From NCBI GenBank assembly GCA_030247855.1, contig JAPDRN010000040.1:202483-266482 (forward strand): a stretch of 64,000 bases of DNA. Direction: 5' to 3'. A program made the position numbers and the translations under genes. Below, piece by piece: positions 35,241-46,959 of the stretch. The notes beneath the pieces were generated by a model, which was not told the origin of the DNA, did no database searches, and saw only the letters and a list, made by a program, of their open reading frames with translations. How positions within the stretch are numbered: position 1 is the stretch's first letter; each line of letters begins with the position of its first letter. The DNA is from Knufia peltigerae. Lineage: Eukaryota; Ascomycota; Eurotiomycetes; Chaetothyriales; Trichomeriaceae.

Positions 35241-36867
35241 ATGGCTGCAAACCAACGGAGTAGTAGTCCATTGAAGTTTGACAAGAACAGCAGTGTATTT
35301 GGACACAATTCTACAAGCAAGGATACAGCTTTTGTGGGAGAAGAAGGAGCTCTAACTCGCATGAATACCACAGCATATTACCATCGTACAATCGAGCAGC
35401 GAGAAGCGAAGACATTCCAGCACACCACCCATGACAGTGATCTGTATCCTCGACAATCGTATCGAAAGAGCTATGAGAACTTGCACGTGTTTCTGATTTC
35501 TCTTCTTGTCTTTGTGGAAGCGAACTCTACCGCACTCGAAAGGGCAAACAGTCATACGAGTGATGACGCCGAGGTTGCTGTCGGTATCAGTGGTGACAAT
35601 TATGCCGATGATGAAGGACAAGATCAGCCAACCCGGCTCCGACTGCGCCTTCTTCTATTCATGGCTGTTAGCCAATCTTTTCTCATGCCGCTACTGTTTT
35701 TTCTCTACGGCCGATTCGACCAGCAAGGAGCTTCGCAACTGGGGACCCTTCACCGTCAGCAGCAAGTACGTTCCCGATTACGACTTTTGTGTCGAAGACT
35801 TCTTCCTGCCATAATCTGCCAGCTCTTACTTCAGTGGCTGCAAGTTGTTGGCAGAGGATCATCGAGTCACGGTGCACCAGTTTACCAACCGCCGATAGCT
35901 TGCAGTCCGATAGTCTTGTTCCCACTGCTTCTCTCAGCGTTTGAACTCACAGTCTCAACTGTTGTTGAAATGCTCGGTCCGGCAAGAGCGGCTGTTTTCC
36001 TTGAACAGTTGCAGAGCGAGCAAGGACGAGTCGTCCATGTGTACTGGATGGTACTGGTCCAGATGGACATTGCCGTTGGCGCATTATTCCCGGTAAACAT
36101 TCTCTCGGTGTCACCATTTCGATTGACAGACATTCCACAATACTTTCTCGCCTATATCTGGGGTCAACTCTCCCATGTGACCGGGAAAGTTCACATTCTA
36201 GCTGTCGTTCCGCCCATTACTATGCCAGCTGTCTGTCTAGCACTTTCAGTCTTCTTCAGCAACGTCGCCCTCCTAGATCTTCTTGTGATGGCCATTCCTG
36301 GACTTTCAAAGCACGCTGTGTTGACTTCAAGTATTTGCACCGCATTTACTAGATTGGGAGGCGGATTCAGTCAATATGCCATCATGTACAGGTTTTGGAA
36401 GCAACTCAGCTTCGCTAGTATTGGCCCTGCGTTTTTAGAAACTTTTGGTCAGACTGCCAATCAAGATTGCTGGGTCACTATTCCTGGCATTGGAAGAAGA
36501 CAGCTGAAGCGATACGCATTCATCACCTTGCTGGTATACCTTCCGGTTATCAGAGTTCTTCAGATTGGTGTCGACACGATGTACGGAAAAGTTGCAGAGA
36601 CAACTGGAGTATTTCAAATCCCTGGGTTTCGAGAAGGCCTGATTGTCTCTGGTGTCTTGTATGCATGCCGAGGTATTTTTGCTACTCTCACCACGTGGAC
36701 AGTAAGTTTCTTGGTTGTGGAGTACATACCATTCGCAAGGAGGGTTCTCTTGTGAGAGTTTTGTAACTATTGTTTCCCCATTTGTTGTGTTCAAACAGTG
36801 CTCCGAAGAGGTGATTCCTGCGCCAATACCAAATAATAGCATCACGGCATTGTCAACAGCCAGTTAA
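35241..36867 (+). CDS. Unrecognised multi-span membrane protein
   Basis: A predicted 509-aa protein with exons 35241-36701 and 36799-36867. The 97-nt intron has a GTAAGT donor and a CAAACAG acceptor, and the last exon adds 22 residues beginning CSEEV. The N-terminal 79 residues are hydrophilic. About eight hydrophobic segments follow (near 80-94, 135-157, 187-203, 220-242, 265-290, 317-355, 425-442 and 465-484). I recognise no transporter or enzyme signature. The stretch around residues 145-220 is Gln/Arg/Leu-rich and looks less natural than the rest, so the 5' half may be mis-modelled or the gene partly decayed. The C-terminal two thirds are better supported. Confidence 0.4.
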
Positions 36868-39800
36868 AAAGGTTGGCGATGATATTACCATGGCCTAAAT
36901 AGTATATTCATTTAATCTGAATCCGTGTCCGTACTTGCATCTGCTAATATACTGACTTCTGGCCAGCTCATCCGCTATATGCTTCCCAGCTCATACCGAT
37001 AATACCAAAAGCTGTAAAGAGTTTTCCCTTCAGGGTCTAGTGAGGATAAAAACCTGGTAACTTCGTGATTTGAGTTTATATATCAACCTTGCGTGGTTCA
37101 TCCCGGCCTCAATTGACATTAATTCGTTTACACGATGCTTGTTACATGCACGCGAGCACTCTGTATTCTCTTGTGTGACACAAAAGTGCCACAGATCATC
37201 AAATTACAGAAAGAATTGCCTGCTAAATCGTCCTCAGAATAAAACAGGTTCTACGAATATGGGGGGTAAAGATCTGATCCATCGACAAGGAAGGTATTCA
37301 AGGCTAGTGCCATCAGATCGGCCTCAGCTAGGTGTAGCGAGAATATGGGGACAGACACGTCGTGGTAATGATTCAGGTTATTCCCTGCCCAGAAATCATG
37401 TTGCCAGCTGACTTGTTTTGGAACTATTGGAGAGTTAATAATGCTGAGTCAACGTGGACGGCGGGTTTTGGGAGGCGTCGGTAATATTCCTGAATCTCGT
37501 ATTACGTCCTAGTTGTGGGACGCCTACATCATAGTCATCAAGATTTTGCAGCAGGTCCGCCAGCATCGTCACAAGCAACTGCCGCTGGATCAGCCCCAAC
37601 CAAGCGTCCAAAGAGTGGCTGACGGTAGGTCTGGTCGTAGCAAGGGTTATTCTCTTTGTATGATCTTCGAAAGCGATACCGCGCTTGCTACAGATTGCAG
37701 GGAGTGCGGGACGACGTCAATACGCCATCCTACATTAGATGCAAGCTTGAGGGAACAAATTACGGTCGCATCGAATGTGAGGAATGACAGCAAGTAGAGC
37801 TTGTAGTATTGCACATCAGATGTGTGAAATACAGGCGCCTGTGAGTCCCAAATTGCGAGACAGACCCCCAAGCACGTTCTCGATTCTTCACAGTCTGGAG
37901 GATGTATGGCCGCTGGAGGCTGCACAGTTCGCGTTGTGCAGGAAGATACGGGCACTCGGCATTCCATGATCGAACGGGGTTGTCTAATTGGTGCGTAGCG
38001 GGCAGTTTCCTCTGGAAATGTGTGCCAAATTGACGTAGATCTTCCAGTTTGTCTTGGTCCTAGGCCCTGAGATATCGGCCTGCGGCATGTAGTGAGAGAA
38101 TTTTAGGTATTCGAATGACAAGGCGGTGCTCTAGGAGTCTGGCAGTCAGAGCTGTTGTGATGCAACACTGTAGGGTCGGCAGGCGGTCAAATCGCCTTCT
38201 CAGTCAACCAGGGAGCGAGACTCTTCAATCGCGGAGGTTTACGCTCATCGGCCTGTCGAGGACTGTAAACATGTGTCTGGATCTGCGTCGTTAGTCACCG
38301 ACAGGATGGAATTAACACATTGGCAACGAACTTCTCTCCAATTGAAACATTCGCCTAGACACGCTGGCGTAGTGGTGTATTTCAGAGATTCTCGATGATG
38401 TCACGGACAGTTTAGTCTGAGACGCCTGACTCGGGCTCTCGGTATATTTCATGTGCAGCTCTACTCTAATCAAAAGAGATGAGAGAGGTACGAGAGAAGA
38501 GACTAGTAAGCGCACTCACCTTATTGCCTGACCCAGGCTGTGCCACGCCGCTGTAACACTTCCGGTTTTTTTCAGCCACGGTGCCAGTAGGAGCTCCTAC
38601 TGCACACTGATCAAAGTAGCTTCCTCTCTCGACCGATTGCGGAGATAACCTCGAGATTACATTCGCTACGCACAGATAGGCCGGAATGGATGGGTAGACA
38701 TGTACGAGTGGTATCTCGAACCACTGTTGTAGCTGTTCTGATGCAGCATTCCTTTGTCGATCGTGAGATTTGTGGAGGTAAGGTTCCCGGTCCCGATCGG
38801 TCGTGATGACGGCTGTCTGAGAATGGACCTTCGCCCCCCGTATTGTTCAAGCGTCAGCACTCGGCGGTATCAGTGAATCTCTCTCATGTTGAGTGTCTCA
38901 TCCTCATCACTGCACGCGTTTTTTGAGGAAAATGCATTTCACACGTCAATCCTGGCTCATGCGGCAGGGTGCTGAAATTCCGCTTGCCCATCCAAGTGGG
39001 AAATCCAGCAAGCGACTCCGTTTACGCATCGACCTAAGCAGTCGGGTAATTTCCTCTCCCAGCGAAGTCTCGTGACCACCTACCAATTGATATTGATCTT
39101 GCCGAGGCTATGGCTTAATTATGCCTCCTTCGAAGGTGGCTTTTAGGTTACAGGACTGTACCCGCAAGAAGGAACTGGGAAACTTAAACTCTAAGAAGAT
39201 ACTTGTCATCTACTATCTTTAGTGACTTTTCACGAGGTCAATAGTACCTCAAACGGTTTGAGTAGAGTACGATCATCTTCATACGCAGCCTGAACCGCAC
39301 TTGTCTTCCACCTGAACTCTCAATGCAGCCACCAAAGTAGTGGGGGACTCTGCTTCCCACTAACGTGGGTTGTATCCGAACCGTAGTCGGTCATCATTTG
39401 CTACGTAGCTTTGATCTTTGACTCCAGCAAAGTGTTGTCAACTTAAATCTTCTTCGATCTGCATTTGCGGCATACCATGAGGGATTTTCTACATAATGAG
39501 CTCACACTATCTAAAGGGCCTTCTCCATAAGTACTTCACGCTACTTAACCACGCTAACCCCACAAATAACTGAAAGGCGCCTACTTAAGTTTGTCCCAAC
39601 CACGCAAAAGAATGGAGTGGTTATTCAGTCTATAAAATGCGCCTGCAGACCTATAAGTTCTATGAGTGAATATATATTTTCATTCTAGTTTTTCACGATC
39701 GGTTTGCATCCCACTTTAAGTGCATTAGATGCATACTAGTGTACCAGGCGAAATACGTGCTTCACGGAGTGGTAACTATACACGAAGTGCCACATTGAGT

Positions 39801-41607
39801 CGGAACATTATCCACTGAGCAGCACCTAAGGGAAGAGCGTACTATGGCAAATGAGAATTGATTCAGTGTTGAAAATGTTCTGCTCATCGTTAAACTGTCT
39901 AGATGAGACCCCTTTTACGATTTTGCAAGTCTCCGCCGGTCTATTATATGTTTATGTGGCTTAGATTTACCCGGCTTGCTTCGCGCCAGTGGATGCTTGA
40001 CTCTTTGGGTGCCATGCTTTAGCGAGTCGAAAAGAATTTTCGCAGCAAGCTTACCGACGTTGCTGGAGAGATTATGGTAACGTATTTCGACATCAGGACT
40101 GTTTGCCATGGAGACATCTAGCAACAACTCAATCACTTGGTACGGAGTTGACAGGTCCATCCTAGGGCCGAAGTTAAGTATCTAGGCACAATTCTGCTGA
40201 CCGTAATAGCTCCTGCTGGCATGTATCACTACTCAACTGAACTACAACAATCCTTTGCAGATGTATGTCGCCGTGGTTCACAATACTGAACCCTAAATTT
40301 AGGTGGAGATAGCAAAACAACTACCTGAATTGCTGCACAACGCTCCAAAAAGATCCCAGTCATTCCAAAATCAGTGCTTGCGTTATTTATTTCTTGTCAC
40401 GGAAGAGGATATATCTTTCGACTGGCCCTCTTGCTCAGGAAACACTTCCAAAAATTGCAAATCACATTCGTATTAAGAATAAGACAGCTATGTCAAACTA
40501 GAGTTTGCTCTTACAGTCTAAGGTCTATCACGACCACGAAGAGAAGAGTCTACTTCAACAAAGCTTTTCGTCTATCAGGAAATTGTCCTCAGCCATTGTC
40601 AGACCAGTTATGGCCTTCTCTAAACGCTCCCGAGTCTCTCAGCCACCCAGTAGAGAAACCCCCGAAGCAGAACGTTGCAAAACTACGAGAGACGAAACTA
40701 TATCGATGCAGCCTACGCTCAAGCCTTTTGTCACGCTGACGAAATCCATCAGGTCTCCGAAGATCCAACTTGTACCTCATGCTCCCTGCGCCAGCTTCAG
40801 TATCCCTCTTTCTACTCTTGAGCAAGATCTACTGAATAACACCCATTTCGATAAATTGGACATGTCGTCACAGGATTTTGATTTTGAGGATATATTCACT
40901 TACAGCAAACCTCAACGTAAACTTTCAAGAGTCGTTGAAGTCTCGCTACGAGGTAGAAACCCTTGAGCCTCATCATAAACCCCCTTCCAAGCGCTTAACT
41001 ATCCTGCTTTTTGAGAAGTTTAGGGTTATGACACACGGTGTATTCGCAGACAAGCAAAGTGGAAGCAATGTGTTGGGGGACGAAAGTGACACCAACGAGA
41101 TATGGTGTGAATATGCGCCGTATTCTAGATCAAGTTATCTATCACCATGAGATCTAGGAGAGCGCCAGGCTAGACGATATGATTGTACTGGAAAACAATT
41201 CTACTGCCTCATATGGCATGTTGGCTGTTTTGGTTTCTCGTCTCCTTCATAAGTATTGGCTCATACAACATGTAGCGATGTCTGACTACCTTTAACAGAC
41301 GCCTTAAAGTTCGTAACCCGGTATCGTACAGAATTGGATATTACCTTGCCCGGCTGTACACCCTGCTAGTAACTAGCGGCTACTCTGAGCACGTTCGTTA
41401 GACTCATTCTGCCATGGACAACAGGTGTTCTGACACTTTTGCTGTTAGGCTTATTGCTACCGCCGCTTCAGAAGTAAGCAAAACGAATAGCCACCGGGGA
41501 TTAAGGCAGGCACAAAATAGACGCAATAGTTGAGATGCTTGGGGTTAAGCTAGGTTCATTCAATCTTGAATGTCTAAACTCGAAAATTTTCTCAATTGAC
41601 TCGGCGC
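36868..41607. other. Gene-poor island, about 4.7 kb
   Basis: No family-level coding region is seen on either strand. Frames are short and fragmentary. The best small one, 40610-40966 (+, 118 codons), has a Ser/Pro-rich, then acidic composition and no known domain. The region may be decayed mobile or duplicated DNA, but no terminal repeats or transposase motifs were found. Confidence 0.45.
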
Positions 41608-42277
41608 TCACTCAAAGTCGACAAATAAAAAGGGTTCTGGGGGTCGTATGTTGGTCCTAGTCGGTGTGACAAGCTCTGCGAGACTCACCCTGCTGGAGTC
41701 CAGTAAGCATTGGGGAATGAATTCTGAATGTATGTTCATCGTAGATTACGCACCACATTGGACAGGTTTTGGCCCTGGACAATAGCCATGGATCAATACA
41801 CGAAGGATGGAAGAAATGCCCGCACAATAGCAGACGTACTGTATCACTGCTGCAATACGTATCTGTACATATCGGACAAACATCTCGATCATAGTTTCCA
41901 GTGCGTGGACCTTGAAGGAGAGACGGACACCTCACTTTGATCTTGCCAGACTCTATTGCGTCCATGCCAAAGATGGGTGACAGACCCGAAGCCTTTGTAG
42001 AAATAAAACTTCGAATTGGTCGTTGTTTCCGGCCATACTGAACCAGTGAAAAGGTTTCGGGTGTCGTCGCCCCAATACCGGCATCCTGTTCAAAAACAAC
42101 GCTGCCTGGGGTTGATGAGCGTAGGCTGCCAGCACGACGAAGCTCGGTTGTGACTCGATGTGCCCACCAGCTCAGACCAGCAAGTGCTGCGAATAGGGCT
42201 ATAGCTAGACATATTGATGTGATTACAGTGCCTTTCAGGGACTTCTGATCGGGAGAAACTTCAGATAAACTCGACAT
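41608..42277 (-). CDS. Membrane-anchored RING-H2 finger protein (putative E3 ubiquitin ligase)
   Basis: A 202-aa protein with exons 42277-41754 and 41692-41608, separated by a 61-nt intron. One N-terminal membrane span (about 16-38) is followed by a linker. A complete RING-H2 finger ends the protein, with ligands C134, C137, C152, H154, H157, C160, C172 and C175. The eighth ligand is formed across the intron: unspliced reading gives CPMWC, spliced reading gives CPMCRVSL, as the family requires. The architecture matches small ATL/RNF-type membrane E3 ligases that ubiquitinate membrane or endosomal targets. No partner is evident nearby. Confidence 0.8.
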
Positions 42278-42995
42278 ACTCTGCTAGTTTGTCTGCCGTA
42301 GGAAATTTCTTAAATTTGAAGTAGAGGTATCTGTGATGGCCTTATTATGGCAGACTTGGAGCGGCTCGAACTAGAAAGGACGTGACCAAGCTGTTCCAAC
42401 GAATGAAGGGGCAAATTTTAGCAGTATATTACCAAACAGGGGAATTTCAGGCCTATCTCTCTGACTAAAGGAGAGCCTGGTGTAAGTGACCTATCGAAAG
42501 AGACCGAATGTAGTATATCCGTGACAACCGGAGGAGGGGATTTTAGGCTCGCCTCTACTCCTGTGAGACCCGATTCTGAATTCGGTTCTTGTTGATTACT
42601 TCATTGACATCGACACGCTAGTGTCATACGATCCTTCTTGCATAGAGAGCAATCGCCGGGGGATTGGCTGGGACATGTCATCTTAGTGATAACCCTCTGA
42701 CGCCAAACCGCAGTTTACCGAAGGCTCGTAGAGCTAAACCAACTCGGGATAAAATTGGGAGATTACGAAAGGGTCCACCAGCGACTCTTGCCTCAATTCC
42801 CTGTCGACGCGATCGATATGTTGAGTGCAGCTTGATCTGTCGACTCACTTCTCCAGTAACCCCTTGGTCCCTGGGAAGTGGGGTTTGCGATTTTAATGAA
42901 ATGTCCTTAAAGACCGAGACCTCAACCGTAGCGTCTTGAAGAATTTCCTTCTGCTCTGTGGAAAGATTCTGGATTCGCAAAATTAAACCAACGTG
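42278..42995. other. Divergent promoter, RING-H2 gene and decarboxylase
   Basis: About 720 bp containing the promoter regions of both genes. No gene or clear operator array was seen. Confidence 0.45.
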
Positions 42996-44753
42996 ATGGC
43001 TACCACAGTCAAGCTAGCAGAGTATTTGTTCACACGTCTCCATCAGCTAGGTATTCGTGCGATTCACGGTGTCCCGGGCGACTATAATCTCACGCTGTTG
43101 GATTACATCGAACCAGCTGGAATCCATTGGGTCGGCAACTGTAACGAATTGAATGCCGGCTATGCTGCCGATGGCTATGCGCGCATCAAAGGTATCGGAG
43201 CGCTCATAACGACATTTGGGGTCGGAGAGCTTTCAACTATCAATGCGATTGCGGGTGCCTATTGTGAACGCGCACCGGTGGTCCACATCGTCGGCACGCC
43301 AGACAGAGACGCCCAGGACTCTCGGGCGACGGTCCACCATACCTTCAATGACGGCAATTTTGGACGCTTTGCGCAGATGCATGCACATATCACGGTGGCA
43401 CTAGCCAACCTGCGAAATCTTCACTCGGCGCCCTCGCAAATCGATGCGGTTCTCAAAGAATGTATCGTGCACAGCCGACCCGTTTACATCCAGGTGCCGG
43501 TAGACTTGGTGGATGCGCCCGTCCCTTCTGGCAGCCTATGGACGGACTGTTTGTCGCTGAAATCGATGTCGCGAGGGCCAGAGGTTCCTTCGTCCATGCT
43601 AGACTCGGCTCTGTCAATGGTTCTGGAGAAAATCCAGTCCGCCAAACAGCCGGTCATTCTCGTTGATGGCGAGACCAGAGCACTTGGCATCACCGAAGAT
43701 GTTCAGAGTATTGTTGAATTTACAAATTGGCCCACGTGGGTCACCACATTTGGAAAAGGCCTTGTGGACGAGACGGCCCCCAACGTCTATGGCGTGTATC
43801 GAGGGAGCTACGACCCCAGGGCGAAAGCTTTCGTGGACAGTTCGGACTTGGTTCTGTGCTTCGGTCCTCACTATAGCTCCACCAACACCTTTGACTATAC
43901 TAGTATCCCTCCTAAGACGGTCACAATCAGCTTTACCGACACTGAAGTACGAAGTGGTGAGCGGGTCTTTCGAGACGTGCCAGCCAGAATTGCGGTGTCT
44001 CAATTGAGACAACAGTTGAGTGCCTTGAAGTTCAAAACTGGCGGCACATATGACATTGACATGGCTTGTGGAAATGACACGACACTCTCTGCGTTTTCTT
44101 CCGTCCATAGCAAAGATGCCATCAAACAAGACCGACTGTGGAGATTTCTGGCGAACCTCATTCGCCCAGGAGACATTGTCATGGGTGAAACTGGGACCGC
44201 AGGCTATGGTGTTCAAGAGTTTCGACTGCCACGTTACTCGCGTGTCTTCGCCCCCACCACGTGGTTGTCGATAGGATACATGCTCCCAGCAGCGCAAGGT
44301 GCTGCTCTGGCTCAGAGGGACTTGATAGGTTCTTCTGACTACCATGGCCTCGACCAAGCGCGCACTATGGTCTTCATCGGCGATGGGAGCCTCCAGATGA
44401 CAATTCAAGAACTAGGCACCATCATACGCGAAAGATTGGACGTCACAATCTTCCTGATCAACAATGACGGGTACACAATTGAACGATGCATCCACGGCTT
44501 GAACAAAACGTACAATGACATCGGCCGTTGGCGGTATCCGCAAGCGCCTCACTTTTTCGGCGCTGACCAAGACGTCTTTACAGCCACCGCTCTGACCTGG
44601 GAAGACTTGCAGAACGTGCTTGAAGCAATGGAGGACAGGACTGACGGGGGGTTGAGGATGATAGAAATTGTGCTAGATCGACAGGATGTGCCAGTGGGTC
44701 CATTGCTTGATTTGCTCGTCGAAGAGAGAAAGGCAGTCGAAAGAGAATCGTAG
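42996..44753 (+). CDS. ThDP-dependent 2-oxo acid decarboxylase (pyruvate/phenylpyruvate/indolepyruvate decarboxylase type)
   Basis: A 585-aa single-exon enzyme, full length for the pyruvate decarboxylase family. The N-terminal ThDP-activating Glu51 is in GNCNELNAGYAADGYAR, the acid Asp29 in GVPGDYN, and the paired His114-His115 in TVHHTFNDG. The C-terminal ThDP/Mg motif runs from GDGSLQM to LINNDGYTIER, whose Glu completes the active site. These residues occur in fungal Pdc and in the broader Aro10/IpdC-type enzymes. The partner aminotransferase at 47.0-48.6 kb makes an aromatic 2-oxo acid (phenylpyruvate or indolepyruvate) the most attractive substrate, with the aryl-acetaldehyde as product. 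Plain pyruvate cannot be excluded from sequence alone. It is convergent with the regulator at 44.9-46.4 kb. Confidence 0.9.
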   Translation: MATTVKLAEYLFTRLHQLGIRAIHGVPGDYNLTLLDYIEPAGIHWVGNCNELNAGYAADGYARIKGIGALITTFGVGELSTINAIAGAYCERAPVVHIVGTPDRDAQDSRATVHHTFNDGNFGRFAQMHAHITVALANLRNLHSAPSQIDAVLKECIVHSRPVYIQVPVDLVDAPVPSGSLWTDCLSLKSMSRGPEVPSSMLDSALSMVLEKIQSAKQPVILVDGETRALGITEDVQSIVEFTNWPTWVTTFGKGLVDETAPNVYGVYRGSYDPRAKAFVDSSDLVLCFGPHYSSTNTFDYTSIPPKTVTISFTDTEVRSGERVFRDVPARIAVSQLRQQLSALKFKTGGTYDIDMACGNDTTLSAFSSVHSKDAIKQDRLWRFLANLIRPGDIVMGETGTAGYGVQEFRLPRYSRVFAPTTWLSIGYMLPAAQGAALAQRDLIGSSDYHGLDQARTMVFIGDGSLQMTIQELGTIIRERLDVTIFLINNDGYTIERCIHGLNKTYNDIGRWRYPQAPHFFGADQDVFTATALTWEDLQNVLEAMEDRTDGGLRMIEIVLDRQDVPVGPLLDLLVEERKAVERES

Positions 44754-44932
44754 TCCGAGGTCGTAAGTACGATGAAACAAGTCAGGTTCACGTGCGGCTA
44801 CCTCACTATGTGTACATCTTGAGCGACACGAGGATTTCCGACAATGAGCGGGAATCATCGATCAAAGCTCGTCGGTCGGCGACGATATTAAAAGAATCCT
44901 TTCGGTGGAAAAGTATCTCCAAACATCTCGAA

Positions 44933-46415
44933 CTATACTGGGATTAGCGGTGTCCCTCTGCTCTCCCAATCCGTCGCCAGGTTGATCCAGTCCAGGTGTG
45001 GGCTTTCCCAAAGGCACTGGTGGAAGCGTACAATACTGCCGTAGTGTCCAAACTGTGTGCTCTCTGCCACGATCTGGGTGAGTTTTCGGGTGCTTTTCAT
45101 TCTGTCGATGTTAGGCCAACAGCAGATTCCGGCAATGAAGAGCGGCCATGCTAAATTATGGCAAGTTGCGCGGTAATCTTCAAAGCTATCGAGGGTTTGA
45201 AAGAGCCTGGAGGAGTGATATTCTATCCCTACAGGGTCACGAACCCTTGTCAGACGTAGATGAGCGTATAAAACTCCGGCATGATGGTACACCTGGACCA
45301 TGCGTACAAAGTCATCCTCGATGAGCTTGCTAGAAAAGACCTTAGATGATGACGATGACAAGGATTCTGCTGCCCGCAGTGTTGAGGCACGTGCCAGCTC
45401 GAGTTGGTTTTCAACCTCACTGATGGTGGTCAAGGACTCTAAGCTACCAATAGCTGCCTCTTGTGACAAATGACGACTTGTGATCCCCTGCAGCGTCAGT
45501 AAGAAGAGCCCAAACATGACGTTGTCGTTGTGGATCTCGGGTAGGATGACGCCTTCGATCTTGGCCGGATCAAACGTAGCCGTGCAGGCGAGCACATCGA
45601 ACGCTGCAGCTTGGTTTTTGAGGAAGGAGAACAGTTTTGCGTTAGAGGCCGTGCTTAATGCGGCTGTCCTGATCAAAACTCGAACGGCGTTGAGATGGAT
45701 CCATGCGACCGAAAGTTCCGAATTCAATAGGGCATAGTTAGACAAAATGAGAGCTGCGGCGATGAAAGCTTCGTGCTGTTCACAGTCACGGACCATAGCA
45801 TCCCTAGCCATCGACCTGAGCCGTTCAGTGATCTGCAACACGGCTGTTTCGGAAACGTCTCCAGGCGGCCCGATCTTGGTCGGCAGTGTACCAGGCCGGT
45901 GCGTGGAAACTACAGCCAAGATTGAAAGCATCAGCGTTTCCTGAACTTTGGCCAAGGGAACGATGATTTTCCTGTATTCATTCTGTTCAGAGTCGATCCA
46001 CACCATCATCGTGGCGATGCTGTTTGCATAGTGAGCCAGCATTCGAGAAATGGGTGAATTTAGAGAAAGTTCCCTCTCGCCCAACCTCGGGTCTAAAACG
46101 GATGGCTCTGGCACAAATTTGACGGACTCTGCTTTGCTACAGGGATGTGGAATCTTCTTCGTCATCGTCGTCTTCCGTGAGGACCGAAATCGTTCCAGAA
46201 CCTGAAGTTCGCCATGGTGCGTCGTTGAAATAGTCCACCGAAACCGGGTGCCAAACCCTGGGCAGACGATGCCTTTCTGGGCACACTTTTTACACGATGG
46301 TACAGCTCGATCGCAGCGTATGCGCCTTCGGTTACACGTGTGACAATCTATGAAATTCTTAATTGCTGGTTGCGCGAGTTATTCCAGCCGCCTTACCTCT
46401 GATTGCTGGAGGCAT
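44933..46415 (-). CDS. Zn2Cys6 transcription factor (Fungal_trans_2 type)
   Basis: A 477-aa regulator with exons 46415-46397 (19 nt) and 46347-44933. The 49-nt intron (46396-46348) separates MPPAIR from the zinc cluster. The Zn2Cys6 motif has cysteines 8, 11, 18, 25, 28 and 35 (spacing 2-6-6-2-6) at the extreme N-terminus. The remainder is a helical domain of the type common in small fungal regulators (ISRMLAHYANSIATMM, WPLFIAGICC.. near the end). It sits between the decarboxylase and aminotransferase genes and is the likely local controller of this aromatic-amino-acid set. A TATA-like element lies about 286 nt upstream (46701-46710). Confidence 0.85.
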
Positions 46416-46959
46416 CAAAAGTTCTTCGCTCCACCACACGCAGAGAAGAGATTGCTTCAGTCGGATTTCCTCAGTCTTCCACCTGCGAGCCGGAGAGAGA
46501 TGGGAGGTATGGGTGAATAAGTGGGTGGCGAGATGGATTTTCGTACGTGCCGAGGCTCTATCTGCAGTCTTGGTCGCTGGGTAATTTTGTTTCGAAAAGC
46601 CTCGAGGCGTGAGGAACCATCACGTGGCGTTAACGGGTTGTGGTTGTGGCAGCGTGAAGAGAATTGAATTGAATTGACCAACTACAAGAGGGGCTGGCCG
46701 CTATATATACGTAAGACATATTACTCGTAAGCAAATGTAGCAGTCGGAAACAAGTATCTCCGACCCGTCACGCTAGAGTCACGGAACTATAGGACTACAG
46801 TCGACCAATGCGCCATATACGCATATCTATTTCCTTCCTTCAACACCAGTGCTCCTGGTCACTGTTAGGCACAGAAGGGTTTCTCTGTATGGTGGCAGGC
46901 TCCTGAGAGCTTTACTCTACAGCTAGATCTATCCTGTCTATCGAAAAGTCGGGGATTTG
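46416..46959. other. Intergenic, regulator promoter and aminotransferase 3' end
   Basis: About 540 bp containing a TATATATA element at 46701-46710. No gene was seen. Confidence 0.45.

Noticed and set aside
35683..35925. Minus-strand frame opposite the unknown membrane protein
   Set aside because: It is short, with no start/stop context or splice sites giving a coherent gene. Kept only as a warning that the 5' half of the plus-strand model is uncertain.
37070..39075. Several short open frames on both strands
   Set aside because: All are under about 115 codons, overlap each other, and lack motifs or splice continuity.
40610..40966. 118-codon open frame with a second frame continuing downstream
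   Set aside because: No known domain, low-complexity Ser/Pro composition, and no good intron joining it to the following frame.
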